Source: CALANV01 sp036381615
Lineage (GTDB): Bacteria; Pseudomonadota; Alphaproteobacteria; CACIAM-22H2
Length of the DNA stretch: 37,328 nucleotides
NCBI GenBank assembly: GCA_036381615.1
Contig: DASVCL010000043.1
Span: 1 to 37,328 of the forward strand
Direction: 5' to 3'
Shown: one piece after another, positions 16,214 through 23,633 of the stretch
Layout: the number at the start of each line of letters is the position of its first letter
Numbering within the stretch: position 1 is the first letter of the stretch
Position numbers and translations under genes: made by a program
The notes under the pieces: generated by a model
What the model was told of the DNA's origin: nothing
What the model saw: the letters and a program-made list of their open reading frames with translations, nothing else
Database searches by the model: none

Positions 16214-16453
16214 TCAGCGCCGCACCACGCGCTCGGCCGCGAGCAGGACCGCGTCGAGGACCAGGACGATGACGAACGCATAGACGAACGTCGTCGGTAT
16301 GGCGAGCCAGCCTTCGCCCAGCAGCGCGGGCCGGAAGATCGCGACCAGGCCGGCCGCGACGAAGGCCGGCACGACCACGCGCATGCGCCAGTCGTCGAGA
16401 TAGGTGTAGAGCGCGACGTAACAGATGACGCCCATGACAAGTGCGCCGATCAT
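16214..16453 (-). CDS. Small integral membrane protein, function unknown
   Basis: 79 residues with three hydrophobic stretches (about 1-17, 25-42 and 50-72) and a basic C-terminal tail (ERVVRR). A good ribosome site (GAGGTCACG before ATG 16453) supports it as a real gene. It starts 66 bases after the stop codon of the ABC-2 permease on the same strand, so the two may be co-transcribed. I do not recognise the family. Confidence 0.65.
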   Translation of the reverse strand: MIGALVMGVICYVALYTYLDDWRMRVVVPAFVAAGLVAIFRPALLGEGWLAIPTTFVYAFVIVLVLDAVLLAAERVVRR

Positions 16454-16519
16454 CGTGACCTCAATCCTCCATTTCTCCGTCCCTGGCCGATTCCGTCCGG
16501 CCGGCGTCGTCGGTCCCCA

Positions 16520-17377
16520 TTATGCCCGCAGCTTGTAGCCGGTCTTGAACATCCAGTAGCACAGCCACAGCAGAACGGCGTCGGCGATGCCCATGACAGC
16601 GATTCCGACCGCGAGGCTGCCGTCGTGATGGCCGAGGAAACCATAGCGGAAGCCGTCGATCATGTAGAAGAACGGGTTCCACAGCGCGATCATGTGCCAG
16701 GGTTCCGGCAAACGGTCGACCGTGTAGAACGTCCCGGACAGGAACGCGAGCGGCGTGACCACGAAGTTGGTGACCGCGGCGATGTGATCGAACTTCTGCG
16801 ACCAGATGCCGCCGGCGACGCCGAGCGCGGACAGCAGCAACGAGCCGGCGACACCGTGGAACACGACGTAGAAAAGGCTGTGCAGATGGATCGTTACGAA
16901 CGGCGCGAGGCAGGCCGCGACGGTGACGCCGACGACGATGCCGCGCGCGACGCCGCCGAGCGCGAAGCCCAGTGTCAGCTCGGCCGCCGACAGGGGCGGC
17001 ATCAGCGAGTCGACGATGTTGCCCTGTACCTTGGAGATCACGATCGATGACGACGTGTTGGCGAAGGCGTTCTGGACCATCGCCATGATGATGAGACCCG
17101 GGGCGAGGAATTCCGGAAACGGCACGCCGGCCACCTGACGCACGGCACCGCCGAGGGCCAGCGCGAACACGGCGAGGAGCAGCAGCGTCGTGACGACCGG
17201 CGCGGCGATCGTCTGGGTGAAGACCTTCAGGAACCGCCGAATCTCGCGCAGGATCAGGGTCCATAGTCCCAGCCAGTTGACCGGACCGTATCGGCGCGGC
17301 GGCAGCGGCAGAGCCGCGGGCGTGCGCACGGTCGCTCGTGCCGGGGTGACGGGGTGGGAAGACGTGTCGGGCGACAT
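16520..17377 (-). CDS. ABC-2 type transporter permease
   Basis: 285 residues. After a Pro-rich cytoplasmic N-terminus (about 1-35) come six membrane segments. The family signature is near the centre: FPEFLAPGLIIMAMVQNAFANTSSSIV and later LSGTFYTVDRLPEPWHMIALWNPFFYMIDGFRYGFLG, typical of YadH/NodJ-like ABC-2 permeases that export polysaccharide, lipid or drug substrates. The matching ATPase normally lies next to the permease, but none is seen here; the two ATPases in the window belong to importers far away. The ATPase may be elsewhere on the chromosome. The gene is divergent from recX. Confidence 0.88.
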   Translation of the reverse strand: MSPDTSSHPVTPARATVRTPAALPLPPRRYGPVNWLGLWTLILREIRRFLKVFTQTIAAPVVTTLLLLAVFALALGGAVRQVAGVPFPEFLAPGLIIMAMVQNAFANTSSSIVISKVQGNIVDSLMPPLSAAELTLGFALGGVARGIVVGVTVAACLAPFVTIHLHSLFYVVFHGVAGSLLLSALGVAGGIWSQKFDHIAAVTNFVVTPLAFLSGTFYTVDRLPEPWHMIALWNPFFYMIDGFRYGFLGHHDGSLAVGIAVMGIADAVLLWLCYWMFKTGYKLRA

Positions 17378-17447
17378 GGGCGCGAACCTTAGGCTTGGCG
17401 TCCGCGATGCGCAACGGGACGACGTATCGCCGACCGGGTCCTCGACA

Positions 17448-17475
17448 TTGCACCGGTCGGCCTTCGGCCGATACT
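17448..17475 (+). promoter_or_regulatory. Possible promoter of recX
   Basis: TTGCAC (17448-17453), 16 bases, GATACT (17470-17475), with a predicted start about 18 bases before the recX ATG. The spacer holds a CGGCCTTCGGCCG self-complementary stretch. No GTTC-N7-GTTC SOS box is seen here. Confidence 0.35.
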
Positions 17476-17499
17476 TGTAAGGACAAGGATTGCCTCGCC

Positions 17500-18063
17500 A
17501 TGGCCAGACCCCGCCGCCCGCCGCGCCCGATCACGCCGGACTACCTGGAAAAGGCCGCGCTTGCCTATCTCGAACGCTTCGCCTCCTCGGCCGAGAATCT
17601 TTCGCGCGTGCTGATGCGCCGGGTCGAGCGTGCCGCGCGCGCCGGGATCGGCGACCGCGACGAAGGCCGCCGGCTGGTCGACGCGCTGATCGCGCGCTAC
17701 CGCGCGCGCGGGCTTCTCGACGACCGTCTCTATGCGGAGGGACGCGCGCGCAGCCTTCATCGCCAGGGCCGGCCGCGGGCCGAGATCGCGCGCCGACTCG
17801 CCGCCAAGGGGGTGGCGTCGGACGATATCGACGCCGCGATCGAGAGCCTGTCCCAGGACGTCGCCGACATCGACCTGGCCGCCGCCATCGCGTTCGCGCG
17901 CCGCCGCCGCATCGGGCCATTCCGGACGGGCGCACGGGACACGTATCGGGACAGGGACTTGGCGGCCATGGGACGCGCCGGCTTTCCCTACGAGGTCGCC
18001 CGGCGCGTCGTGGAGGCGGAGTCGCCGGCGGAACTCGAGGACATGCTCGCCGACGAGGTATGA
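17500..18063 (+). CDS. recX: Regulatory protein RecX
   Basis: 187 residues, very rich in Arg and Ala, built of helical three-helix repeats. Typical RecX segments are ALAYLERFASSAENLSRVLMRRV, LVDALIARYRARGLLDDRLYAEGRARSL, GRPRAEIARRLAAKGV and, in the last repeat, AMGRAGFPYEVARRVVEAES. RecX binds RecA filaments and limits their activity. recA is not in this window, so the gene is separated from its usual neighbour. ATG 17500 has AAGGA ten bases upstream; an in-frame ATG at 17395 would add unrelated sequence. Confidence 0.85.
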   Translation: MARPRRPPRPITPDYLEKAALAYLERFASSAENLSRVLMRRVERAARAGIGDRDEGRRLVDALIARYRARGLLDDRLYAEGRARSLHRQGRPRAEIARRLAAKGVASDDIDAAIESLSQDVADIDLAAAIAFARRRRIGPFRTGARDTYRDRDLAAMGRAGFPYEVARRVVEAESPAELEDMLADEV

Positions 18064-18075
18064 AGGACAAACGGG

Positions 18076-18089
18076 TGTCCCACTGTCCC
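18076..18089 (-). repeat. Inverted copy of the GGGACAGTGGGACA repeat
   Basis: On the minus strand these bases read GGGACAGTGGGACA, identical for 14 bases to 20078-20091 in the tandem array beyond hipB. It lies between the recX stop and the hipA stop, so the hipBA module is bracketed by the motif in opposite orientations. Confidence 0.6.
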
Positions 18090-18123
18090 GGCGTTCTGAG
18101 TGGGCCGGTTCGCCCTGCTGCGA

Positions 18124-19431
18124 TCACATCAGCCGCAGGTTGCCGAGCCGGTTTTTGACGGCGGATTTCACCGCGCTGTGGATCGTCACCGGAAAGTCCT
18201 TTGGCAATCCGCTTTCGAGCCGGCTGAGGGCCCGGTCGGCAGTATCGGCCATCTCCTCGATCGCATCGCGCACGAGGGACTTCGGCAGGCCCGCGGCTTC
18301 GCCGGTCTGCACGAAATGCCGGCCATGGATATCGTCGATCCGATAATGGCGGCTCGTGCCGACGGACATGGCAAGCTTCATCTGCCTGCGCCGAATCTGC
18401 CCGGCCTCCAGGCTCGGCTGTGCGGTGAGAACGTCATAAAGCGGCGCCAGCCGAAAACGACCGCCGGGACCGAGGAAGATGCTGAAGTTCTTGGCGTGCC
18501 CATCGGTTGCGCCGATCAGCCAGAACAGGATCTGCGCCTTGAGAACGGTCGCCTGATCGGCAGCCGGAGTGTCGCTGCCCTTGAGCAGATCCAGAACCCG
18601 CACCAGGTCCGGCCCGCCGTCACTTTGATATTTGCGGGTCGGCGGCACCGAGAGGGCCTGGCAGAAATCTTCCTGGGGCAGCCGCAGCAGGCGTCCGTCC
18701 TTGGTCCAACGCCGGTCGAACCGCTCGACCACGAGTGCCTTGGTCGCGCCGAAGGTTCGGATTTCCGCCTTGTTGACCGGCAGCCCGAAGGCGGCGGCCA
18801 GGGCGAGGCAATAGAATTCGTTCTCGACGCTGTCGGACAGGTCGACGCCGTCCGGCAGCCTGCCGATCTGTCTTTTGAAGATATGCGTGGTCGGCGTGGT
18901 GCCGTGGGGCTTGAGCCATTTTCCGTCGTGCCAGAGCAGCGCCGTCTTTTCCTGCGCTCCGGCGAGCGAAATCCGAAATGCATCGTCGCGATCAAGCCCC
19001 AATGGGGCTTGCGCGAGGTCATTGAGCAGTCTTTCGATCGCGGCGTCATCGACGGGCTCACCGCGTATGACGGCACTGTCGTCAAGATCGTCGTCCTCGC
19101 CAACGAACTGCAGTGCGCCGACGCAGTCACGGCCGATGGCAGCGAGCAGGCTGTAGGCATCCGTGCCGGCCGCCCCGACCCTCTCGGCGACGCGTCGGCG
19201 TAGCGCCAATGAATCCGGCAGGAGATTGTCGAACACGGCAACGACGGGCTCGCCCCGGTAAGCCTCTTCGCGCAAGGGCAAGGACAGCGAGACCGGGAAC
19301 GCGTGGTTCCAGTCCAGCCAGCTCTGGTCATAGCGAAAGTCGATCGCGCCGGTCGCCGCCTTGTTCAGGCGGCCGACCAGGCGATTGTTCAACAGGACCC
19401 GCAGCGGCGCATGGCGGCGACGCCGCGGCAT
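18124..19431 (-). CDS. hipA: HipA-type serine/threonine kinase toxin
   Basis: 435 residues, full length. HipA phosphorylates a target (glutamyl-tRNA synthetase in E. coli), stops translation and promotes dormancy. Active-site parts are intact: the Gly-rich loop SLAGAQEKTALL with S155 (equivalent to the autophosphorylated serine), K186 in HIFK, VERFDR, the catalytic D310 in GATDGHAKNFSI, and the magnesium-binding D333 in APLYDV. These positions lie within a few residues of E. coli HipA numbering. The N-terminal subdomain includes FDNLLPDSLALRRRVAERVG. The ATG overlaps the hipB stop codon (TGATG), the usual coupling of antitoxin to toxin. Confidence 0.93.
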   Translation of the reverse strand: MPRRRRHAPLRVLLNNRLVGRLNKAATGAIDFRYDQSWLDWNHAFPVSLSLPLREEAYRGEPVVAVFDNLLPDSLALRRRVAERVGAAGTDAYSLLAAIGRDCVGALQFVGEDDDLDDSAVIRGEPVDDAAIERLLNDLAQAPLGLDRDDAFRISLAGAQEKTALLWHDGKWLKPHGTTPTTHIFKRQIGRLPDGVDLSDSVENEFYCLALAAAFGLPVNKAEIRTFGATKALVVERFDRRWTKDGRLLRLPQEDFCQALSVPPTRKYQSDGGPDLVRVLDLLKGSDTPAADQATVLKAQILFWLIGATDGHAKNFSIFLGPGGRFRLAPLYDVLTAQPSLEAGQIRRRQMKLAMSVGTSRHYRIDDIHGRHFVQTGEAAGLPKSLVRDAIEEMADTADRALSRLESGLPKDFPVTIHSAVKSAVKNRLGNLRLM

Positions 19432-19682
19432 CAGAAGATCTCCTCGATTTCAGCTGCGGTGCTCTTGGAGCGGGGCACGATGCGGAACTCGAGATCGAGG
19501 GCGGCGAGGACCGCCAGGACCGTGTCCAGCCGCGCTGCCGGATTGCCGGTCTCGAGCAGGGAAATGGTGTCCTGGCGCAAGCCGGCCCGCTCGCCGAGCT
19601 GGGTCTGGTTGAGGCCGCGCGACTTGCGCGCGCGGCGGATGAGGGCGCCGATCTGTTGCGGTGTGCGGGCAAGGTCAGCCAT
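19431..19682 (-). CDS. hipB: HipB-type antitoxin, XRE-family DNA-binding protein
   Basis: 83 residues from ATG 19682. A Cro/C1-type helix-turn-helix spans about 10-65 (IGALIRRARKSRGLNQTQLGERAGLRQDTISLLETG), followed by a beta strand LEFRIVP and a short acidic tail. HipB binds DNA as a dimer, represses its own operon and neutralises HipA. The TTG at 19724 is also in frame but lies inside the operator region and lacks a ribosome site. The stop codon overlaps the hipA start by one base. Confidence 0.92.
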   Translation of the reverse strand: MADLARTPQQIGALIRRARKSRGLNQTQLGERAGLRQDTISLLETGNPAARLDTVLAVLAALDLEFRIVPRSKSTAAEIEEIF

Positions 19683-19695
19683 GTGTTCGTCCCGT

Positions 19696-19724
19696 TTTAT
19701 GGGATAAATCCAATAACGTATCAA
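19696..19724 (-). promoter_or_regulatory. Possible hipBA promoter within the operator array
   Basis: Minus strand TTGATA (19724-19719), a 17-base spacer and CATAAA (19701-19696). The spacer and -10 box coincide with operator 1, so a bound HipB dimer would block polymerase. The predicted RNA start is only about 7 bases before ATG 19682, which leaves little room for a ribosome site; a start further upstream remains possible. Confidence 0.4.
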
Positions 19725-19797
19725 TATGGCATCTAGCCAATGATTATTTGTTATTGGCTATATCGCATAAAATGTGATTATGGGAAATAGCCCATAA
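19697..19797 (-). promoter_or_regulatory. Four operator-like 20-bp palindromic sites of hipBA, 27-bp pitch
   Basis: Plus-strand sites: O1 19697-19716 TTATGGGATAAATCCAATAA; O2 19724-19743 ATATGGCATCTAGCCAATGA; O3 19751-19770 TTATTGGCTATATCGCATAA; O4 19778-19797 TTATGGGAAATAGCCCATAA. Each starts exactly 27 bases after the previous one. O1 and O4 match at 16 of 20 positions, O3 and O2 match O1 at 15 and 14. The shared dyad is TTATnGG-N6-CCnATAA, while the 7-base spacers differ. Known hip operons also have several HipB operators upstream, so HipB autorepression is the likely role. That these sites bind this HipB is inferred from position and symmetry. Confidence 0.8.
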
Positions 19798-19888
19798 ACC
19801 CGTCGGCGCCAAGGGCAGCCGGACCTCAGCCTCCGAAATTCGGCGGCGACAGTTCAACTCAACGGCCTGCGTCCCGCCTGCTTCGGAC

Positions 19889-19934
19889 GTTCCGCGTGTT
19901 CCCGGCCGTTCCATGCGTTTCCGGCGTTTCACGA
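19889..19934. repeat. Degenerate tandem repeat, five 9-10 bp GTTYC units
   Basis: Units are GTTCCGCGT, GTTCCCGGCC, GTTCCATGC, GTTTCCGGC and GTTTCACGA. Spacing does not fit the GTTC-N7-GTTC SOS box of alphaproteobacteria (spacers here are 5 or 6), so I read it as a decayed simple repeat. Confidence 0.5.
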
Positions 19935-20029
19935 ACGCCGAAAATTGAAAGCTTCTTCAATGGTTTGATCGCATCCGCCGAACTGTCGTGCCCAAATCGG
20001 ACCGGGACGGCGCCCATGCCGGCAAATGC

Positions 20030-20093
20030 GGGACAGCGGGACACTGGAACAGCAGGACACTGGGACAGCGGGACACTGGGACAGTGGGACAGG
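20030..20093 (+). repeat. Tandem array of eight 8-bp units, GGGACAGC/GGGACACT
   Basis: Eight contiguous octamers: GGGACAGC, GGGACACT, GGAACAGC, AGGACACT, GGGACAGC, GGGACACT, GGGACAGT, GGGACAGG. The units alternate, giving a 16-base higher-order period. The 14-base core GGGACAGTGGGACA recurs in inverted orientation at 18076-18089. Confidence 0.85.
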
Positions 20094-20121
20094 GCGAATG
20101 TCCGGGCATGCCCGCCGCCTC

Positions 20122-20160
20122 AAAAACCAGAACGCCCGGCGGGGAGACCTCCCGCCGGGC
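20122..20160 (-). terminator. Rho-independent terminator of the MscS-family gene
   Basis: GCCCGGCGGG (20134-20143) and CCCGCCGGGC (20151-20160) form a perfect 10-bp stem with a 7-base loop. On the minus strand it is followed by GTTCTGGTTTTTG. It lies about 80 bases past the stop codon of the MscS-family gene. Confidence 0.7.
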
Positions 20161-20238
20161 GCACCTGTCCGGCCCGGATTGGACGAAAAACCGGCGGTCG
20201 GGTCAACCCACTTTCCACTTTCATCTTCGGTCCGCCGT

Positions 20239-22455
20239 TCAGCCCGCCGCCCCGGCGGTCTCGGCATCGGGGAATTTCCCGTCCCCGTCCGGGCGGACGA
20301 CGCGCACCACGCGCTGCGGGAAGGGCATCTCGATTCCCTCGCGGTCGAAGGCTTCCTTCAGCAACAGATTGTAATTGCGCATGATGGTCCACTGCCGGGC
20401 CGGCATCACCTTGATGCGCCCGAGAACGATGATCGCCGAATCGGTGAAATTGTCGACCCCGTGCAGCTCGAGATCGTCCAGGATCATCGGCCCGAACTCG
20501 GGGTTCGCACGAAGCCGGCCTGCCACCTCGCGCATGACGCGCTGCACTTTCTCGACGTCACTGCCATAAGCGACCCGGATGCGGAACACCGCATAGGCGA
20601 AGTCCTTGGTGCGGTTGCTGATCGTCTGCACCTCGCCGAACGGGATCGTGTGAACCGTCCCGTCGAAGTCGCGCAGGCGCATGACGCGCAGCGACATCCA
20701 TTCGACCACACCGCCCTTGTCGCCGATCGTGACGATGTCGCCGACCGCCATCGAGTCCTCGAGCACGATTGAGATGCCGCTGAACAGGTCCTTCATCAAC
20801 GCCTGGGCGCCGAAACCGACGGCGATGCCGACGATGCCGGCGCCGGCCAGCAGCGGGGCGATGTTGATGCCGATCTCCGACAGCGCGACGAGCCCGACGA
20901 ACACCGCGAGGAAACCGAAAGTGATCTGCCGCAGCAGCGGCAGCAACGTGCGGGCCCGCGCCTGGCGGCGCAGGCCGTTGACGCCGTTCGCTGGCGGCCG
21001 GTTGAGCCAGCGCTCGAGCATCGCGTTGACGAGTTCCCACAGTCCAAGTGCCACGAGCGCGGTGAGACCGACGGAGATCAAGCTGCTGCCGATGCGGCGG
21101 CCGCCGGGCGTACTGAGCCAGTCGAGCGATCCGGCGCCCCAGGCCTGGAGGATCATCAGCGCCGCCGCGACGTAGATGATCGTGGTGCCGACGACGATCA
21201 GGATCTGAACATAGCGGTTGGCGCGCTGTTCGAGCGTCGGAAACAGGTCGTGCATGTCGGTGCTGAGCTGGAACAGCCGGGCGACGGCGCGCCGGAGCAG
21301 GGCGGAGATCGCCCAGGCCAGCAACAGGATCAGCACCGTGAGGCCTGTCGCCCGTGCCACAAAGGTGAAGCCGCCATCGGGCCGCACCAGCCAGATGAAG
21401 GTCACGAACCCGACATAAATCAGCGCGCCCACGTGCCAGATCTCGGCCAGACGCCGGCGCAGCGATGCCGCCGTCTGGCTTCCCTCGATATGGCCGGCGA
21501 TGAGCCGCGCGACCTGTCCACGGTTCTGCAGGATGAAAATGGCCAGGAGCAGACCGACGACGACGCCGAGCAGCTTCATCACGAATACGTGCCCCGAGCG
21601 CGGCAGGCCGATCATCAGCGCCGCTTCGGCCGCGAAATAGCCATACACGGTAACGTTCGTCAGGCGCCGCACCCAGATCTGCAGGTAGATTGCCGTCTCA
21701 TCGTCGGCCGGCACCAGGCGGAGACCGGGCGCACTCGGCGCCAGAACGGCGCGCGCGACGAGGCGAACGGCGCGGGCGATGAGGTTGGCATTGATGAACG
21801 CGAGGGCGACGAGCCGCGCGGTACGGGTCGGATCGACGACGGTGAGAAGCCCGAACGCCGCGACCGCGAACACGACGACCGGTATGAGGCCGATCACCAG
21901 ATGGAAGAGAAGGAACGGGACCCGGGCCCAGCCACTGCGGATTTCCTGGCGCTCGATCCGGCGGCGTGTGGACCCGAGCAGGCGCGTCGTGACCCATTCC
22001 GCGATCCACGCGCCGAAGAGCACGATCGCAAGCTTGCCGAAGATCTCGGTCAGGCGCGTCCGGGCCCACTCGTTCTCGGCCAGATGCTGGAGCCAGGCAA
22101 AGAACTTCGGGGCATCGGTAACGAACGCCGCCGCGCCGAAGAGCGCATGGCTGAATTCCGCGACCTCCTCGGAGAGTGTTGCGAGAAACCGGCCCGCGAC
22201 CCGGTCCGGAATGACCGGTTCGGCCGGCGCCGTGCGGCGCTGCGCTTCGATCACCGCACGCAGGCGTTCGACGAATTTCTGGCGTTCGGCGTCATTCTCG
22301 AGCATGCCGACGAGCCGCTCGAGCTCTGCGGTCGAGACCGTCGGGGCAGCGGCGGGGGCCTGATCCTGGGCGAAGGACGGCAGGGCGCTCGTCATGAAGA
22401 AGACGACGAGCAGCGGACGTAGAACCGCGCCGACAAGCCAGGATAGCTGTTTCAT
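20239..22455 (-). CDS. Large MscS-family mechanosensitive ion channel
   Basis: 738 residues. A Sec signal peptide (MKQLSW... ending SFA before QDQ) is followed by a periplasmic helical region with a coiled coil (TAELERLVGMLENDAERQKFVERLRAVIEAQ), then about ten membrane segments. The pore-lining MscS helix and beta domain lie in the C-terminal third: ISIAPLLAGAGIVGIAVGFGAQALMKDLFSGISIVLEDSMAVGDIV-like sequence, where GAQALMKDLFSG is the TM3 signature, then the beta domain with RDFDGTVHTIPFGEV and the alpha/beta end with RVAYGSDVEKVQRVMREV. The size places it with YbiO-like channels, which release solutes on hypo-osmotic shock. ATG 22455 has AGGTGA upstream. It has its own terminator. Confidence 0.9.
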   Translation of the reverse strand: MKQLSWLVGAVLRPLLVVFFMTSALPSFAQDQAPAAAPTVSTAELERLVGMLENDAERQKFVERLRAVIEAQRRTAPAEPVIPDRVAGRFLATLSEEVAEFSHALFGAAAFVTDAPKFFAWLQHLAENEWARTRLTEIFGKLAIVLFGAWIAEWVTTRLLGSTRRRIERQEIRSGWARVPFLLFHLVIGLIPVVVFAVAAFGLLTVVDPTRTARLVALAFINANLIARAVRLVARAVLAPSAPGLRLVPADDETAIYLQIWVRRLTNVTVYGYFAAEAALMIGLPRSGHVFVMKLLGVVVGLLLAIFILQNRGQVARLIAGHIEGSQTAASLRRRLAEIWHVGALIYVGFVTFIWLVRPDGGFTFVARATGLTVLILLLAWAISALLRRAVARLFQLSTDMHDLFPTLEQRANRYVQILIVVGTTIIYVAAALMILQAWGAGSLDWLSTPGGRRIGSSLISVGLTALVALGLWELVNAMLERWLNRPPANGVNGLRRQARARTLLPLLRQITFGFLAVFVGLVALSEIGINIAPLLAGAGIVGIAVGFGAQALMKDLFSGISIVLEDSMAVGDIVTIGDKGGVVEWMSLRVMRLRDFDGTVHTIPFGEVQTISNRTKDFAYAVFRIRVAYGSDVEKVQRVMREVAGRLRANPEFGPMILDDLELHGVDNFTDSAIIVLGRIKVMPARQWTIMRNYNLLLKEAFDREGIEMPFPQRVVRVVRPDGDGKFPDAETAGAAG

Positions 22456-22617
22456 GGTCACCTGCCAGAAACGGAAGAATCAATTCGTGTGCGCGACGGC
22501 AGCGAAGACGGCGCCGGGGTCCGGACGGGTCCCGGCGGCCGGCCCCACTTTCCGCAGAATTGTGGTCGGGCGATGGCAGCCATGCCAGGCGGTGGATTCG
22601 GTCAGGTCGGGCAGAGC

Positions 22618-23553
22618 CTAGCTACCCGGTTCGCCGAACCGAATCCAGCCCGCTCCCTCGTGGCCGAAGCGGAATGTTTCCGGATGTAAGATCTCGGCGA
22701 CAATTTCGAGCGATTCGACGAGCCGCGGCCCGGGGCGGTTGAAGTATTGGTTGCCGTCGAGCAGGTACACCGCGCCGGACCGCACGGCGGGGAGCTCGCG
22801 CCATTCCGCACGTCCGGTCAGCGCCGGCATCTCCGCCCGCGTGCGCGCGATGTCGAACCCGCAGGGCAGGACCAGGATGACCTCGGGTTCCGCGCGCACG
22901 AGATCGTCCCAGGCAAGCGAAGGCGAGTGTCGGCCGGACTCGCCCAAGAGGTTCCGTCCGCCCGCCATCGCGATGAGATCGGGCATCCAGTTGCCGCCGG
23001 CCATCAACGGTTCGATCCATTCGATCGTCGCGACGCGCGGTCGCCGGGGGACGGATTTCGCGCGCGCGGCGATCGCATCCATGCGCCGGCGCATATCGCG
23101 GACGAGCGATCGGCCCGCGGCATCCCGGCCAAGCGCGGCCGCGATGCGCACGATATCCGCGAAGACGTCTTCCAACCCGAAGGGCGACACGGCGACGATC
23201 TGCGGGCGCGAGCCGATCCAGTCGGCGAGGGCGGCCTCGACGTCCGCCATCGAGACGGCGCAGACCTCGCACTGAGTCTGCGTGACGATCACGTCGGGCG
23301 CGAGTTCCCGCAGCGCGTCCGCATCCACCTGGTAGATCGACAGCGCCTGTTCGAGCAGCGTCCTGACCTGACGGTCGATGTCGCCGCTGGGGCGTCGCGG
23401 ATCGAGCTTCGGTGCCGAGACCGCCGGCAGATCGCGGACGTCGGGCGGGAAATCGCATTCGTGGCTGCGCGCGACGAGGAGGTCGCGGGCGCCGAGCGCG
23501 ACGACGATCTCGGTCGCGCTGGCAAGCAGGGAAATGACGCGGGGACGAGGCAC
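22618..23553 (-). CDS. BtuF-like cobalamin-binding family protein without signal peptide
   Basis: 311 residues with the two-lobed periplasmic-binding fold of the BtuF/FhuD class: RVISLLASATEIVVALGARDLLVARSHECDFP at the start, the joining helix region, and the second lobe with RPRVATIEWIEPLMAGGNWMPDLIAMAGG. The TQTQCEVCAVS segment (about 93-103) is a feature of a subgroup usually annotated as cobalamin-binding. There is no signal peptide at the GTG start, and no BtuCD genes are near, so it may act in the cytoplasm or be exported otherwise. No cobalamin riboswitch is seen in the 80 bases upstream. Ligand and partner are unknown. It is divergent from the GT87 gene. Confidence 0.78.
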   Translation of the reverse strand: MPRPRVISLLASATEIVVALGARDLLVARSHECDFPPDVRDLPAVSAPKLDPRRPSGDIDRQVRTLLEQALSIYQVDADALRELAPDVIVTQTQCEVCAVSMADVEAALADWIGSRPQIVAVSPFGLEDVFADIVRIAAALGRDAAGRSLVRDMRRRMDAIAARAKSVPRRPRVATIEWIEPLMAGGNWMPDLIAMAGGRNLLGESGRHSPSLAWDDLVRAEPEVILVLPCGFDIARTRAEMPALTGRAEWRELPAVRSGAVYLLDGNQYFNRPGPRLVESLEIVAEILHPETFRFGHEGAGWIRFGEPGS

Positions 23554-23633
23554 GCCCCGGATGATGCGGGCCGGCCCCGTCGCGGTTCAAGTGGTTCAGC
23601 GTTCGTTAACGCGCGCCGCGGAGACTCCCGGTC

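Larger units (their letters stand above)
19798..20238. other. Spacer between hipBA operators and the MscS gene
   Basis: About 440 bases without a credible gene. It holds two unrelated degenerate short tandem arrays (19889-19934 and 20030-20093), a 7-bp hairpin CGGCGTT/AACGCCG (19922-19940) and the terminator of the MscS gene. Open frames crossing it are low-complexity products of the repeats. Confidence 0.6.

Noticed and set aside
19889..19934. LexA (SOS) boxes upstream of hipBA or mscS
   Set aside because: The GTTC copies are spaced by 5 or 6 bases rather than the 7 of the alphaproteobacterial SOS box, and they form a degenerate simple repeat.
20030..20093. CRISPR array
   Set aside because: Units are 8 bases with no unique spacers, and there are no cas genes.
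23554..23633. Cobalamin riboswitch controlling the BtuF-like gene
   Set aside because: Only 80 bases separate the divergent genes, too short for the aptamer, and no B12-box sequence is seen.
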